Below are positions 16,501 through 22,903 of a DNA stretch of 64,000 nt, one piece after another. Within the stretch, counting starts at the first letter, position 1, and each line of letters opens with the position of its first letter. The notes beneath the pieces are model-generated. The model was not told the origin of the DNA and searched no databases. It was given only the letters and a program-made list of their open reading frames with translations. The DNA comes from DASZUK01 sp035547695 (GTDB lineage Bacteria; Actinomycetota; Acidimicrobiia; Acidimicrobiales; RAAP-2). The DNA lies in the NCBI GenBank assembly GCA_035547695.1, contig DASZUK010000062.1, positions 62,001-126,000 of the forward strand, given 5' to 3'. The position numbers and the translations under genes were made by a program.

Positions 16501-17134
16501 ATCCACCTACGCCGTCACCGTTGGCGGAGAGCACCGTGATGGTGCCGTCGTAGTTGGTGTTCGTGTCGAAGGTGCCGCCCGAAGCCGGTGTCATCTGCAA
16601 GGAGATGGTCCACGGCCCGGCATAGGTGACCATCCACGCTTCGATCTCGGCGACGAGCGCCGGGGGACCTTGGCTGACAGGTGGGGTGAGACCGCCACCG
16701 GAGGCATACGCCACCTGAGCAATGGCCGCCGCGGTGTCGTTCACGCTGTAGCCGGGAAAGCCGGACCCCTGGTACTCCTGGGCGAAGAAGGCGAGTGCTG
16801 CCATCTCGCCGTTGGTGAAGTAGGGGCTGCCAGGATAGGGAATGGCGCTCCACTGGTACGTCGGGAGCTGGACAGGGTCGGCATCACCCGGCTCGATGCA
16901 GTACGCCAGGCCGGCGACATTTTGCAGCGTGTAGGCGCCGCCCCAATGGCCCGAAGGGGACTGTGGGCCGACGCCGGGACCGTAGCCATTATCGGCGCTA
17001 GCGAACGACGTTGGCGTAGCTAGACCGGCTAATCCAAGCGCCAAGGACAGGGTCCCTCCAACTACGAGAATGGCGCCAAGGGAACGGAGAATGCGCAGAC
17101 GCCACCTGCCCTGTCCGCCTGCCTTTCGTACCAC
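13502..17134 (-). CDS. Thioester/SpaA-type surface adhesin with LAFTG sortase signal
   Basis: A 1210-residue exported protein. A signal helix (about 15-40) is followed by a probable thioester (TQXA) domain with GLAYCIEPG (cysteine) and the later AAAIAQVAYASGG (glutamine), the pair that forms the internal Cys-Gln bond in such adhesins. From about residue 315 there are some eight SpaA/prealbumin-like domains, each with a GAVFxF-type strand and an E near its end (for example TVTESTVPAGYSP). Many carry cysteine pairs (CTTPASGVC, CTTNTSGTC). The C-terminus has LAFTG, a hydrophobic helix and an arginine-rich tail: the LAXTG class used by class E sortases of high-GC actinobacteria. GTG 17134 has GGGAGG 7 bases upstream; GTG 17158 is an alternative. 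No sortase is in the window. Confidence 0.85.
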   Translation of the reverse strand: MVRKAGGQGRWRLRILRSLGAILVVGGTLSLALGLAGLATPTSFASADNGYGPGVGPQSPSGHWGGAYTLQNVAGLAYCIEPGDADPVQLPTYQWSAIPYPGSPYFTNGEMAALAFFAQEYQGSGFPGYSVNDTAAAIAQVAYASGGGLTPPVSQGPPALVAEIEAWMVTYAGPWTISLQMTPASGGTFDTNTNYDGTITVLSANGDGVGGLSLTAPPVGGPGEITNFVWTNGTTTNAAGQIFYEWNVSNPGPFSAPSINVIGDAVGTTPPTYGAPAGSGGQNMMISGASEGLGTGFSGSAINVVEYGTISVQKSGDDTAYYSIAGAQFQIKDGFGNVLDTLTTDASGNTPPSTQLEATVGGTQYGMHESVVPTGYQAAPDQVVTVYPNQNTVAAFTGAAGDHIVPAQLGAAKIDAETNQPLAGAVFSFSYSTANNGVYDESLGSCTTPASGVCLPPIANDGAAWLPGWYQITESGAPPGYWLNPATTTQTIYLAPGASTVASVTFGDLYLGSLTLTKSGNDTAYWAIAGAQFTVTGPAPSTVAVGVLTVDTNGSTNTLSGLVPGTYTVTESTVPAGYSPVAPFTVSVTAGHATTTTSAADAVVPGTIVVTKTDAQTGDPLAGAVFDVRYDSAGSGTYDTDLGQCTTNTSGTCSPPANDGTAYLPGNYEAIEVTAPPGYYLPTPAPVATFTLTPGGSASPSFTDHLLVPASFEKVATGNVNPLTVILAGAVIDVYAGTTPTGPVVATCTTDSSGACSTPPALISSEPYCWAETVAPPGLQAGATGCSTAQNDQGAQPITVTDPGEFVNLTLTKVDAANPDVPLSGAVFDLYRVDGGNGPDHPTPPGNAAAETGQTWVARSTTGTDGVASYPLQFPGYVYCFLEVTPPANYVADTTEHCTSGPVVGVTTTPAPAANVTVGDTEQTVSISARKFNAASPNTVIPGATYQLYVVGTGAPSGPPGGNMPAGIPIEPGDTWWEQGTTDLGGQLSFTVPAGYAYCWLETGAPLNYVLDPALRCTPVVTASSPATDTTVALPETLVMVDIYGRKFNSTDPNTVIPGATYELVGQGAPPPGWSLPANPANLPVPAGDWYYATGTTNAQGMLGFSVPAGESWCFHELSAPPAYQLDSAWECTPVVTTATPAQAATIALPEQPVPPPALAFTGGPSALLVEGGGLLTGVGVLLLVVGRWRRPRPAELGKPAPGASHGEPR

Positions 17135-17420
17135 CCTCCCCCCTCCCGCCAGTAGCACCCCCGCGCTACTCGAGCGCCCCCCGCTTACCGTCGCTGAGCC
17201 TTCCCATGGCAGTCGATGTCGATCGGGTCGGCCATCACTCCTGGCTGCCCTGAGCGAGGATCAGGCCGATTCCCCATCAGCAGTTCGCGCCCTGGCGCTC
17301 GACGAAGGCGTACGTGACGGGACCGGCCTCGTTCGCCGGGCGACGGCGGAATCCACGGCGAGATGATACGCACGCTATGACGAGCAGCCAGAGCACAGTG
17401 GTTCGTTCCTGGTCTCGATC

Positions 17421-17437
17421 TACGACAGTCAATCGTA
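17421..17437. promoter_or_regulatory. BlaI-like operator, site 1
   Basis: TACGACAGTCAATCGTA has the dyad TACGA-N7-TCGTA. It lies between the adhesin gene and the blaI-like gene and matches three other sites in the window (17539, 20574, 20661). BlaI/MecI repressors bind short dyads of this general kind. Confidence 0.55.
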
Positions 17438-17538
17438 ACAAAGGTACCCGCCAATTGTCTAGGAGGCACGCTACTGGACTCATATGGGCACTTGATGCCA
17501 GGCGAGCCGATGGGGACTCAATGGTCGCTGGTCTACGT

Positions 17539-17555
17539 TACGACAGAGAATCGTA
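17539..17555. promoter_or_regulatory. BlaI-like operator, site 2
   Basis: TACGACAGAGAATCGTA shares 15 of 17 bases with site 1 and keeps the TACGA-N7-TCGTA dyad. It lies 210 bases before the blaI-like gene and could serve autorepression and the divergent adhesin gene. Confidence 0.55.
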
Positions 17556-17764
17556 GAAAGACTCCTCTGTCGGCGTCGCTCTCACCCTGGGCGATCGGTG
17601 GCCGAAGGACCGATCCCAAGTGAGCGAGCGGGAGTGACCAGGGGGAGGAGCAGGTGGTTCCTACCCCGACAGCATCGGGGTCGCCGCGCGGGTAATGAGA
17701 CCTCTTGCCCTGCCGGGCGGTGAGATGCTGTACCGGGAGCGAAAGTATGGAGGAGAGGAAACGA

Positions 17765-18136
17765 ATGCGAGGGAACCGGCTCCCAATGGGAGCCTTGGAG
17801 GACGCCGTCATGGATGTCTTGTGGGCCGACACCGGCTGGATGACGCCAGCGGAGGTCCACGAGGCATTACCCATGGGCCCCACCATCGGATACACGACGG
17901 TCATGACGACGCTGGCCCGCCTGTGGAAGAAGGGGCGCCTGGAGCGGCGCAAGGACGGACGAGCCTTCGCGTACCATCCCACTGCCAGTCGGTCGGAGTG
18001 GACGGCGATCCGCATGGATCAGGTGATGCGCTTGAACGGTGAACGCGCCGCGACCCTTGCCAACTTCGTAGAGCGACTCGACAAGGCGGACCGCATCCAG
18101 CTCCGTCGCATGCTGCTCGATGGGAACGAGCGTTGA
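17765..18136 (+). CDS. blaI: BlaI/MecI-family transcriptional repressor
   Basis: A 123-residue winged-helix repressor with the family pattern: MGALEDAVMDVLWADTGWMT, then the HEALP region, the recognition-helix segment GYTTVMTTLARLWKKGRLER and the wing KDGRAFAYHP. The ATG at 17765 has a GGAGGAGAGG site 7-8 bases upstream; an ATG at 17747 lies within that site. Family members dimerise, bind operator dyads and are cut by a membrane M56 protease after a signal. The next gene encodes such a protease and overlaps it as TTGA, so a BlaI-BlaR-type pair is clear. No beta-lactamase gene is in the window, so the targets are probably the wall and envelope genes nearby. Confidence 0.9.
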   Translation: MRGNRLPMGALEDAVMDVLWADTGWMTPAEVHEALPMGPTIGYTTVMTTLARLWKKGRLERRKDGRAFAYHPTASRSEWTAIRMDQVMRLNGERAATLANFVERLDKADRIQLRRMLLDGNER

Positions 18137-19065
18137 TTCTGGTCCTGGCGGCCACCGGGCTCAGCTTGCTCGCTCTGCCGCGGCTCCTGAGCGGCATCGG
18201 CCGGCGGCTCCACCCTGGCACGTGGTCCGTACTGTGTGCTGTAGCTCTTGCATGCGGGATGGTAGTGACGGTGGTCGCCGGCCTACTTCTGTCGGCCCCA
18301 TGGGCTCTGTCGGCTACCGGACTGTCCACGGAAGCGGGAACCTGCGAGCGCGTGTTCGGACAGCTGGCATCGGACTGGTGGGGTTTCGGGATGTCGGCAC
18401 TCCTTGTCACCCTCTCGGTGCTGATCCGCGGTGCTCTCTCACTGTGGAAAGGACGACGCGGGGCCAAGGACGCCTGGGTGGAGCCATCCGTAGGTGTCCG
18501 CTTGTCGCAAATCAGGTCTTGCGAGGTGGTCGTATTGCCCGATCCTCGCCCTCTTGCGTTGAGCGTGCCTGGCTCACGATCTCGACCCGGACAGGTGCTT
18601 CTCACCGCCGGGCTCGTGGACGCGTTGTCGGCCGATCAGATCGACCTCGTCTGTGCGCACGAAACCGCCCACCTCCAGCTGGCCCACGGCCGTTACCTGG
18701 CCATGGCCTCGGCGGTAGAACGAGGTGCGTGGTTCTGGCCGCCCGCCAGGGCTAGTGCCCGCACGTTGCGAATCGCCCTCGAACGTTGGGCCGACGAAAC
18801 TGCCGCAGGCTCGGTCCCTCACGCCAGGATTCGCCTACGCTCGGCCCTGCTGGCCGTCGCGGGAGCGGCCGATGTCCCACTCCTGGCTGCCTTCTCGTCC
18901 CTGGGCGGACTGGCCGAACGCCTGTCGGCCATGAGCGCGCCGCCACCTGGTGGGCTCCGGTCACCGTGGTGGCCAGTACTTCTTCTCCCGGGCCTCGTGC
19001 TCGGCGCGATCGCTGTCTTCATTCTCGTGCGCCTCGGCCTCGTCGGCTACTGCCTCGTTTGGTAG
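18133..19065 (+). CDS. M56-family (BlaR1-like) membrane metalloprotease
   Basis: A 310-residue protein with helices near residues 2-20, 32-56, 85-103 and a last one at 283-303. The zinc-protease motif HETAH is at 176-180, and ERWADETA near 217 supplies the third ligand region. It has no penicillin-binding sensor domain, as in the short M56 proteins of actinobacteria such as the partner of mycobacterial BlaI. It should cleave the BlaI-like repressor when the envelope is stressed. The TTG start overlaps the repressor stop by TTGA, so both are made together. Confidence 0.88.
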   Translation: MILVLAATGLSLLALPRLLSGIGRRLHPGTWSVLCAVALACGMVVTVVAGLLLSAPWALSATGLSTEAGTCERVFGQLASDWWGFGMSALLVTLSVLIRGALSLWKGRRGAKDAWVEPSVGVRLSQIRSCEVVVLPDPRPLALSVPGSRSRPGQVLLTAGLVDALSADQIDLVCAHETAHLQLAHGRYLAMASAVERGAWFWPPARASARTLRIALERWADETAAGSVPHARIRLRSALLAVAGAADVPLLAAFSSLGGLAERLSAMSAPPPGGLRSPWWPVLLLPGLVLGAIAVFILVRLGLVGYCLVW

Positions 19066-19189
19066 CCGGCCACTGCCCTTTACCCAAGGCGGTTTCGTCC
19101 CGCACGCAATGGTCGAATACAGCGGGCCCACCTATGTTCGAGGGCGTCGTGTTCGGTGCGCTATGCCCGTCATCCGAGGGGTTCCTCCA

Positions 19190-20398
19190 TTACGGACGAC
19201 CTGCTCCGACGAACCCGTCTCCGAGGCGCAGTCCGGTGATTCGTACCACCGAACCGGTATATGGAGCTTCGATCATGCTCCCCCCGCCGATGTACATGGC
19301 CTCGTGCTCGCTGCCGCCCGGTCCGTAAAACAGCAGGTCACCTGGCTGGAGATCCGACACCGGAACCGGCGTGGTGGCGGACATCTGCGCTCCTGAGTAG
19401 TGCGGAAGCTGCACACCGGCCGTAGCCCACGCCAGCATGGTTAGCCCCGAACAGTCCACACCGGCTCGACTGGCGCCCCCCCATACGTACGGCACCCCGA
19501 CATATGACTCGGCCGCAGCCACCGCGGTCGCCGCCCCACCGGCTGAAGGGGGAGACGCACCGGAAGTGGCGATCGCAACTGGCGGCGATGGTGACTTCGC
19601 GCCGGGCGCACTGGGGGCGCTGGGCGGCAACGTAGTGGCCGTTGACGCCGCAGCCAGTTTCTGCGCTGCTTGGATCTTCTGCTGGGCCGCAACCTGCGCG
19701 GCGGCTTCTGCTTCTGCCTGCTGCTGTGCCACCAGCGTCGCGATCTGACCGTTGACCCGTGAGAGCGCCGCGCTCTGCTGGGCCTGGAGTTGCGCGGCCT
19801 GCTGCTCGGCCTGCTGTGCGGAATTGGCCCAACTGGCCGCTGCCTGTTCATGTTGTTGCAGGACAGAGTTCTGCTGGTCGAGGAGGTTCTGCGCCGTGTG
19901 GAGGTTGGCTAGGGCAACCGAGAGGTTTCCCTCGGCCACTTGGGCGTAGACCTGGCGAGCCGCCGCCGTACGCTGGTCACCAGCGAAGAGTGGATTGATT
20001 GCCCCCGTTCCTCCGCCAGCCACGTATTGGTTGATCGCCGCCTTCTTGAGGCTTCCCCTATCAGTTGTGATTTGTCGCTGGGTCGCCGCAATCTTCGCTT
20101 GGGTCACCACTATTTCCTGTCGGGCCGATGCCACCTCCAGCTGGGCCTGGTCGAACTGCTGGCCGAGTGCAGAGATCTGACGGCCGGTGGATGCCAGCTC
20201 TTGGGTCAGTTGCGTGGCCTGGTTCCTGGCGTCCGATAGTTGATCGGCGCCTGCCCGGGTGGACTCGCCGAGGTCGATGCCCAGCCCAGAAGCGGTGATC
20301 GTCAGGATGGCTACGCCAGTGACCAACGTCGGTGACGTTGGCTTGGGATAACGATGACGGTGGAGTCTCCCTCCGCGAAGGAGGCGTTGTCTCCTCAT
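19190..20398 (-). CDS. Coiled-coil NlpC/P60 peptidoglycan endopeptidase, RipA-like
   Basis: A 402-residue exported enzyme. The signal or anchor helix (about 25-42) is followed by a long coiled coil (about 50-245) rich in Gln and Ala with heptad-like LTQEL, VASARQEI and QQQAEAEAAAQ segments. A Pro/Ala/Ser linker leads to an NlpC/P60 domain (285-402): GVPYVWGG, GVDCSGLTMLAW with the catalytic cysteine, and the histidine in GSEHEAMYIGG. This matches the RipA/CwlO layout, in which the coiled coil controls the peptidase. The gene is divergent from the CcdA operon, and two BlaI-like sites lie in the shared gap. It probably cuts stem peptides in wall remodelling. Confidence 0.88.
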   Translation of the reverse strand: MRRQRLLRGGRLHRHRYPKPTSPTLVTGVAILTITASGLGIDLGESTRAGADQLSDARNQATQLTQELASTGRQISALGQQFDQAQLEVASARQEIVVTQAKIAATQRQITTDRGSLKKAAINQYVAGGGTGAINPLFAGDQRTAAARQVYAQVAEGNLSVALANLHTAQNLLDQQNSVLQQHEQAAASWANSAQQAEQQAAQLQAQQSAALSRVNGQIATLVAQQQAEAEAAAQVAAQQKIQAAQKLAAASTATTLPPSAPSAPGAKSPSPPVAIATSGASPPSAGGAATAVAAAESYVGVPYVWGGASRAGVDCSGLTMLAWATAGVQLPHYSGAQMSATTPVPVSDLQPGDLLFYGPGGSEHEAMYIGGGSMIEAPYTGSVVRITGLRLGDGFVGAGRP

Positions 20399-20573
20399 CC
20401 GTGGAGACGAGCTGCCAAAGTTTGACGCAGGGAGGGAGCTGCGCGCTGGGTGAAATGGATAGCAAGCCCGATCATGCGTGCCTTCCAGTAGAGAAGAAGA
20501 GGTCGCCCAGCCGCGCTCGGGTGGCTGACGAACTCAGCCCTCTGGGCTCGGTGGTCGTGGGGTCTCCCCAAAT

Positions 20574-20590
20574 TACTACAATGAATCGTA
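20574..20590. promoter_or_regulatory. BlaI-like operator, site 3
   Basis: TACTACAATGAATCGTA keeps 12 to 13 of 17 bases with sites 1 and 2. It holds TACAAT (20577-20582), a candidate -10 element for the CcdA operon, so a bound repressor could block that promoter. It also lies upstream of the divergent NlpC gene. Confidence 0.5.
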
Positions 20591-20660
20591 GGTTGTTGAC
20601 CACCACCGCTTGTGCAGTCCCCCGGATCGAGTTAGTGCCTGCCCTGGAGCATAGCTCACC

Positions 20661-20677
20661 TACTACTGTGAGTCGTT
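20661..20677. promoter_or_regulatory. BlaI-like operator, site 4 (weaker)
   Basis: TACTACTGTGAGTCGTT is the most diverged copy. It ends two bases before the ATG of the ccdA-like gene, where a bound repressor would block transcription or, in RNA, lie at the start codon. Confidence 0.4.
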
Positions 20678-20678
20678 G

Positions 20679-21407
20679 ATGTCGCCGTACCTTCTTCCCC
20701 TCTTGGCCGTCGCCGCCGGCATCATCTCGTTCAGCTCACCCTGCTGTCTTCCCCTCCTGCCGGGCTACGTCTCGTACATCTCGGCCCTGCCGACCTCCGC
20801 GCTGGGGACCCGGGAGGCTCGGAGGTCCATCCTCTGGGCGTCGATCGCTTTCGTATCAGGCTTTACGGTGGTTTTCACCGCCTTGGGAACGGCGTCGGCC
20901 TTCTTCGGTTCCTTCGTGCTCGGCGTGCTGCCCACGCTCGTGCGGATCATGGGCATCGGCATCATCCTCCTCGGCCTCTCCCTGATGGGTCTCTTGCGCA
21001 TCCCGGTCTTGCTGCGGGAACGACGGATCGACATGGCCCGTCTGCCCTCCGGCACTCGGGGGGCCTTTGGCATCGGCGTAGCCTTTGCCGCAGGGTGGAC
21101 GCCCTGCCTCGGCCCGGTGCTCGCCGCCATCCTGGCCGCCGCAGCCGCGACGCAGACCGTTGCCTGGGGCGCCTTGCTCTTGATCCTTTACTCACTGGGG
21201 CTCGGGGTGCCCTTCATCGCGCTCGCCTTGGGGCTCAACCGCGCCCGGCGATCGATGGGCTGGCTTCGGCGGCACGGACACCACATCGAGATTGTCGGCG
21301 GCACGCTCCTGGTCGGGGTGGGCGTGCTCTTCGTTACTGGGACGTGGGAGGCATGGTTCCGACCACTGCAACGGATATTCGCCCGCTACGGTTGGCCCCC
21401 GGTGTGA
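20679..21407 (+). CDS. ccdA: CcdA-type cytochrome c biogenesis / thiol transporter
   Basis: A 242-residue membrane protein with six helices. The first ends FSSPCCLPLLPGY and the fourth contains GWTPCLGPVLAA; the cysteines in these two helices pass reducing equivalents across the membrane in the CcdA/DsbD-beta family. The PCC doublet in the first motif is slightly unusual. ATG at 20679 is chosen over the TTG three bases earlier. The gene heads an operon with two TlpA-like thioredoxins, which are the usual partners outside the membrane. It probably keeps them, or exported thiol proteins, reduced. Confidence 0.9.
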   Translation: MSPYLLPLLAVAAGIISFSSPCCLPLLPGYVSYISALPTSALGTREARRSILWASIAFVSGFTVVFTALGTASAFFGSFVLGVLPTLVRIMGIGIILLGLSLMGLLRIPVLLRERRIDMARLPSGTRGAFGIGVAFAAGWTPCLGPVLAAILAAAAATQTVAWGALLLILYSLGLGVPFIALALGLNRARRSMGWLRRHGHHIEIVGGTLLVGVGVLFVTGTWEAWFRPLQRIFARYGWPPV

Positions 21408-21416
21408 ACCAAGGCG

Positions 21417-22049
21417 ATGGCCGATGTTGTTCCAACCGATATCGCTAGCCCATCGGCCGCCCGGCTCCAGGTGAGGTCCCACCGGATGGACCAGCCAAGG
21501 CAACGACGCATTGGACACCGGATCCGCTGGATCGTGGCAGCGGCCGGAATCGTCGTGGCGGCGATGGTGTTCCTTCTCGCCACCGCCCCCCCGGCCACGG
21601 TCTACGACGCCCAGAGCCCGCTAATCGGTCGCCGAGCGCCGGCCATCGCCGGACCGACTCTGACCGCGGAGACGTTCGACCTGGCCGCCGAACGGGGTCG
21701 CTACGTGATCATCGACTTCTTTGCCAGTTGGTGCGTGCCATGTCGCCAGGAGCAGCCCCAACTCGTGAAGTTCGCCAAGAGCCCGCCCGACGGTGCCCAG
21801 CTAGTGGGAGTTGTTTTCAATGACTCCATCGCCGGCGCTCGGTCGCTCCTCGGTCCCTGGATGGGCCTCTACCCGGTCATTCCGGACACCACAGGAAGGC
21901 TGGAGGTCGACTACGGAGTGGAGGCGCCACCGGCCAAGTTCGTGATTGATCCAAGCGGGAGGGTGGTTGCCAAGATCATTGGCCCAGTGACCGCCGCCGG
22001 CCTGGATTCCCTGATCCTGATCGATCGAAAGAAGTTCCAAGATTCATGA
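21417..22049 (+). CDS. TlpA-like membrane-anchored thioredoxin 1
   Basis: A 210-residue protein with one N-terminal anchor helix (about 39-58, IVAAAGIVVAAMVFLLA) and an extracytoplasmic thioredoxin-fold domain. The active site is WCVPC in the segment FFASWCVPCRQEQPQL, and the cis-proline loop is APPAKFVIDPSG. The start at 21417 is 10 bases after the ccdA stop; a later ATG at 21486 would also leave the anchor whole. It is likely reduced by CcdA and acts on disulfides of exported or c-type cytochrome proteins. Confidence 0.88.
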   Translation: MADVVPTDIASPSAARLQVRSHRMDQPRQRRIGHRIRWIVAAAGIVVAAMVFLLATAPPATVYDAQSPLIGRRAPAIAGPTLTAETFDLAAERGRYVIIDFFASWCVPCRQEQPQLVKFAKSPPDGAQLVGVVFNDSIAGARSLLGPWMGLYPVIPDTTGRLEVDYGVEAPPAKFVIDPSGRVVAKIIGPVTAAGLDSLILIDRKKFQDS

Positions 22050-22633
22050 GGCTGCCCCAAGTTGAGGTGGCGAGCCGAAGGGCCCGGCTCCTGACGCGGC
22101 GGGGCAAGCTCATGGTGCTGGGCGCGATCATCGTGGTAGCTCTCGGAGGTGTCGCGGCGTGGCAGGTCGCGTCACGCCCCCGGGGCGACTCGCCGGCGGT
22201 TCTGGTCGGCCGGACCGGAGCATCGACGCCGGCATTCTCACTCCCCAACCTCGTCAACCCTGTCACGGAAATCTCACCGTCCGAGTTGCGGGGCAAGCCA
22301 CTGGTCATCAACTTCTGGGCGTCGTGGTGCGTTCCATGCCGAACCGAGATGCCGCTCTTGGAGAACGCCTACCGTGGGGAGGAGGGAAAGGTGGTGTTCC
22401 TCGGGATCGACACCAACGACACGTCGACCGCGGCCCGTACCTTTCTCGCGCGGTTGCACGTCACTTACCCGGTGGTGTCGGACGTCGGTGGGGCAGTGGC
22501 CATCCAATACGGTCTCTATGGCCTGCCGACGACGGTATTCGTCTCACCGACTGGGAAGATCGTGGGTCGCCATATCGGTCAGTTGAACCAGGCCACCCTT
22601 CGAACGGCCCTGAACGAGGCCTTTGGCATCTAG
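22046..22633 (+). CDS. TlpA-like membrane-anchored thioredoxin 2
   Basis: A 195-residue protein with an anchor helix (about 22-42) and a TlpA/ResA-type domain: VINFWASWCVPCRTEMPLLE with the CVPC active site, and GLPTTVFVSPTGKIVG with the cis-proline. The ATG overlaps the stop of the first thioredoxin gene (ATGA). Two different TlpA-like partners behind one CcdA suggest a reductive and a substrate-specific role, or different client proteins. Confidence 0.9.
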   Translation: MRLPQVEVASRRARLLTRRGKLMVLGAIIVVALGGVAAWQVASRPRGDSPAVLVGRTGASTPAFSLPNLVNPVTEISPSELRGKPLVINFWASWCVPCRTEMPLLENAYRGEEGKVVFLGIDTNDTSTAARTFLARLHVTYPVVSDVGGAVAIQYGLYGLPTTVFVSPTGKIVGRHIGQLNQATLRTALNEAFGI

Positions 22634-22744
22634 CGCAAAGACCACCGAACGGAGAGCGCGCCCTCTCGTCCAGGAAAAGCGCCGTTGACGCCACCTCCCG
22701 GCTCCTCAGGAGCCAGCGTGACCAAGAAGACGGACGAGCGGGCG

Positions 22745-22903
22745 CTACCGATCGCCGGAGGCGTAGGTGGCGGGATCGGCCTCGAAGCGTTCTTGGCAGG
22801 CGGCTGAGCAGAAGCTGTACGTGATGCCCTCGTAAACGGCGCTACCGGCGGCTGCGGACTCCTCGATGGTCATGCCGCAGACAGGGTCGGTCGTGGTGGC
22901 CAT
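22745..22903 (-). CDS. YHS-domain small metal-binding protein (internal start)
   Basis: A 52-residue product begins at ATG 22903, which has a strong AAGGAGG site 5 bases upstream. It holds DPVCGMTIEE, a tyrosine-containing strand and FCSAACQERFEADP, the pattern of YHS domains often linked to copper and other heavy-metal transporters. The same frame is open from the GH65 enzyme upstream, so the domain may be made both free and as a fusion. A free protein is favoured by the quality of the ribosome-binding site and by the low-complexity linker. Confidence 0.75.
   Translation of the reverse strand: MATTTDPVCGMTIEESAAAGSAVYEGITYSFCSAACQERFEADPATYASGDR

Larger units (their letters stand above)
17135..17764. 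other. Divergent intergenic region with two BlaI-like dyads
   Basis: This 630-base gap separates the adhesin gene (minus) from the blaI-like gene (plus). I see no convincing coding sequence in it. It holds two of the four 17-base BlaI-like sites and is less GC-rich around them, as expected for a shared promoter region. Confidence 0.6.

Noticed and set aside
17185..17469. Minus-strand frame of 94 codons in the adhesin-blaI gap
   Set aside because: No ribosome-binding site or domain; it runs through a BlaI-like dyad, so the region is more likely regulatory.
17765..19065. BlaI-M56 pair as a beta-lactam resistance locus
   Set aside because: The M56 protein lacks a penicillin-binding sensor domain and no beta-lactamase gene is present.
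20331..20349. CCAACGTC-GGT-GACGTTGG inverted repeat
   Set aside because: It lies inside the coding start of the NlpC gene and has a different spacing from the CCAA-N6-TTGG sites; it is likely chance in codons.
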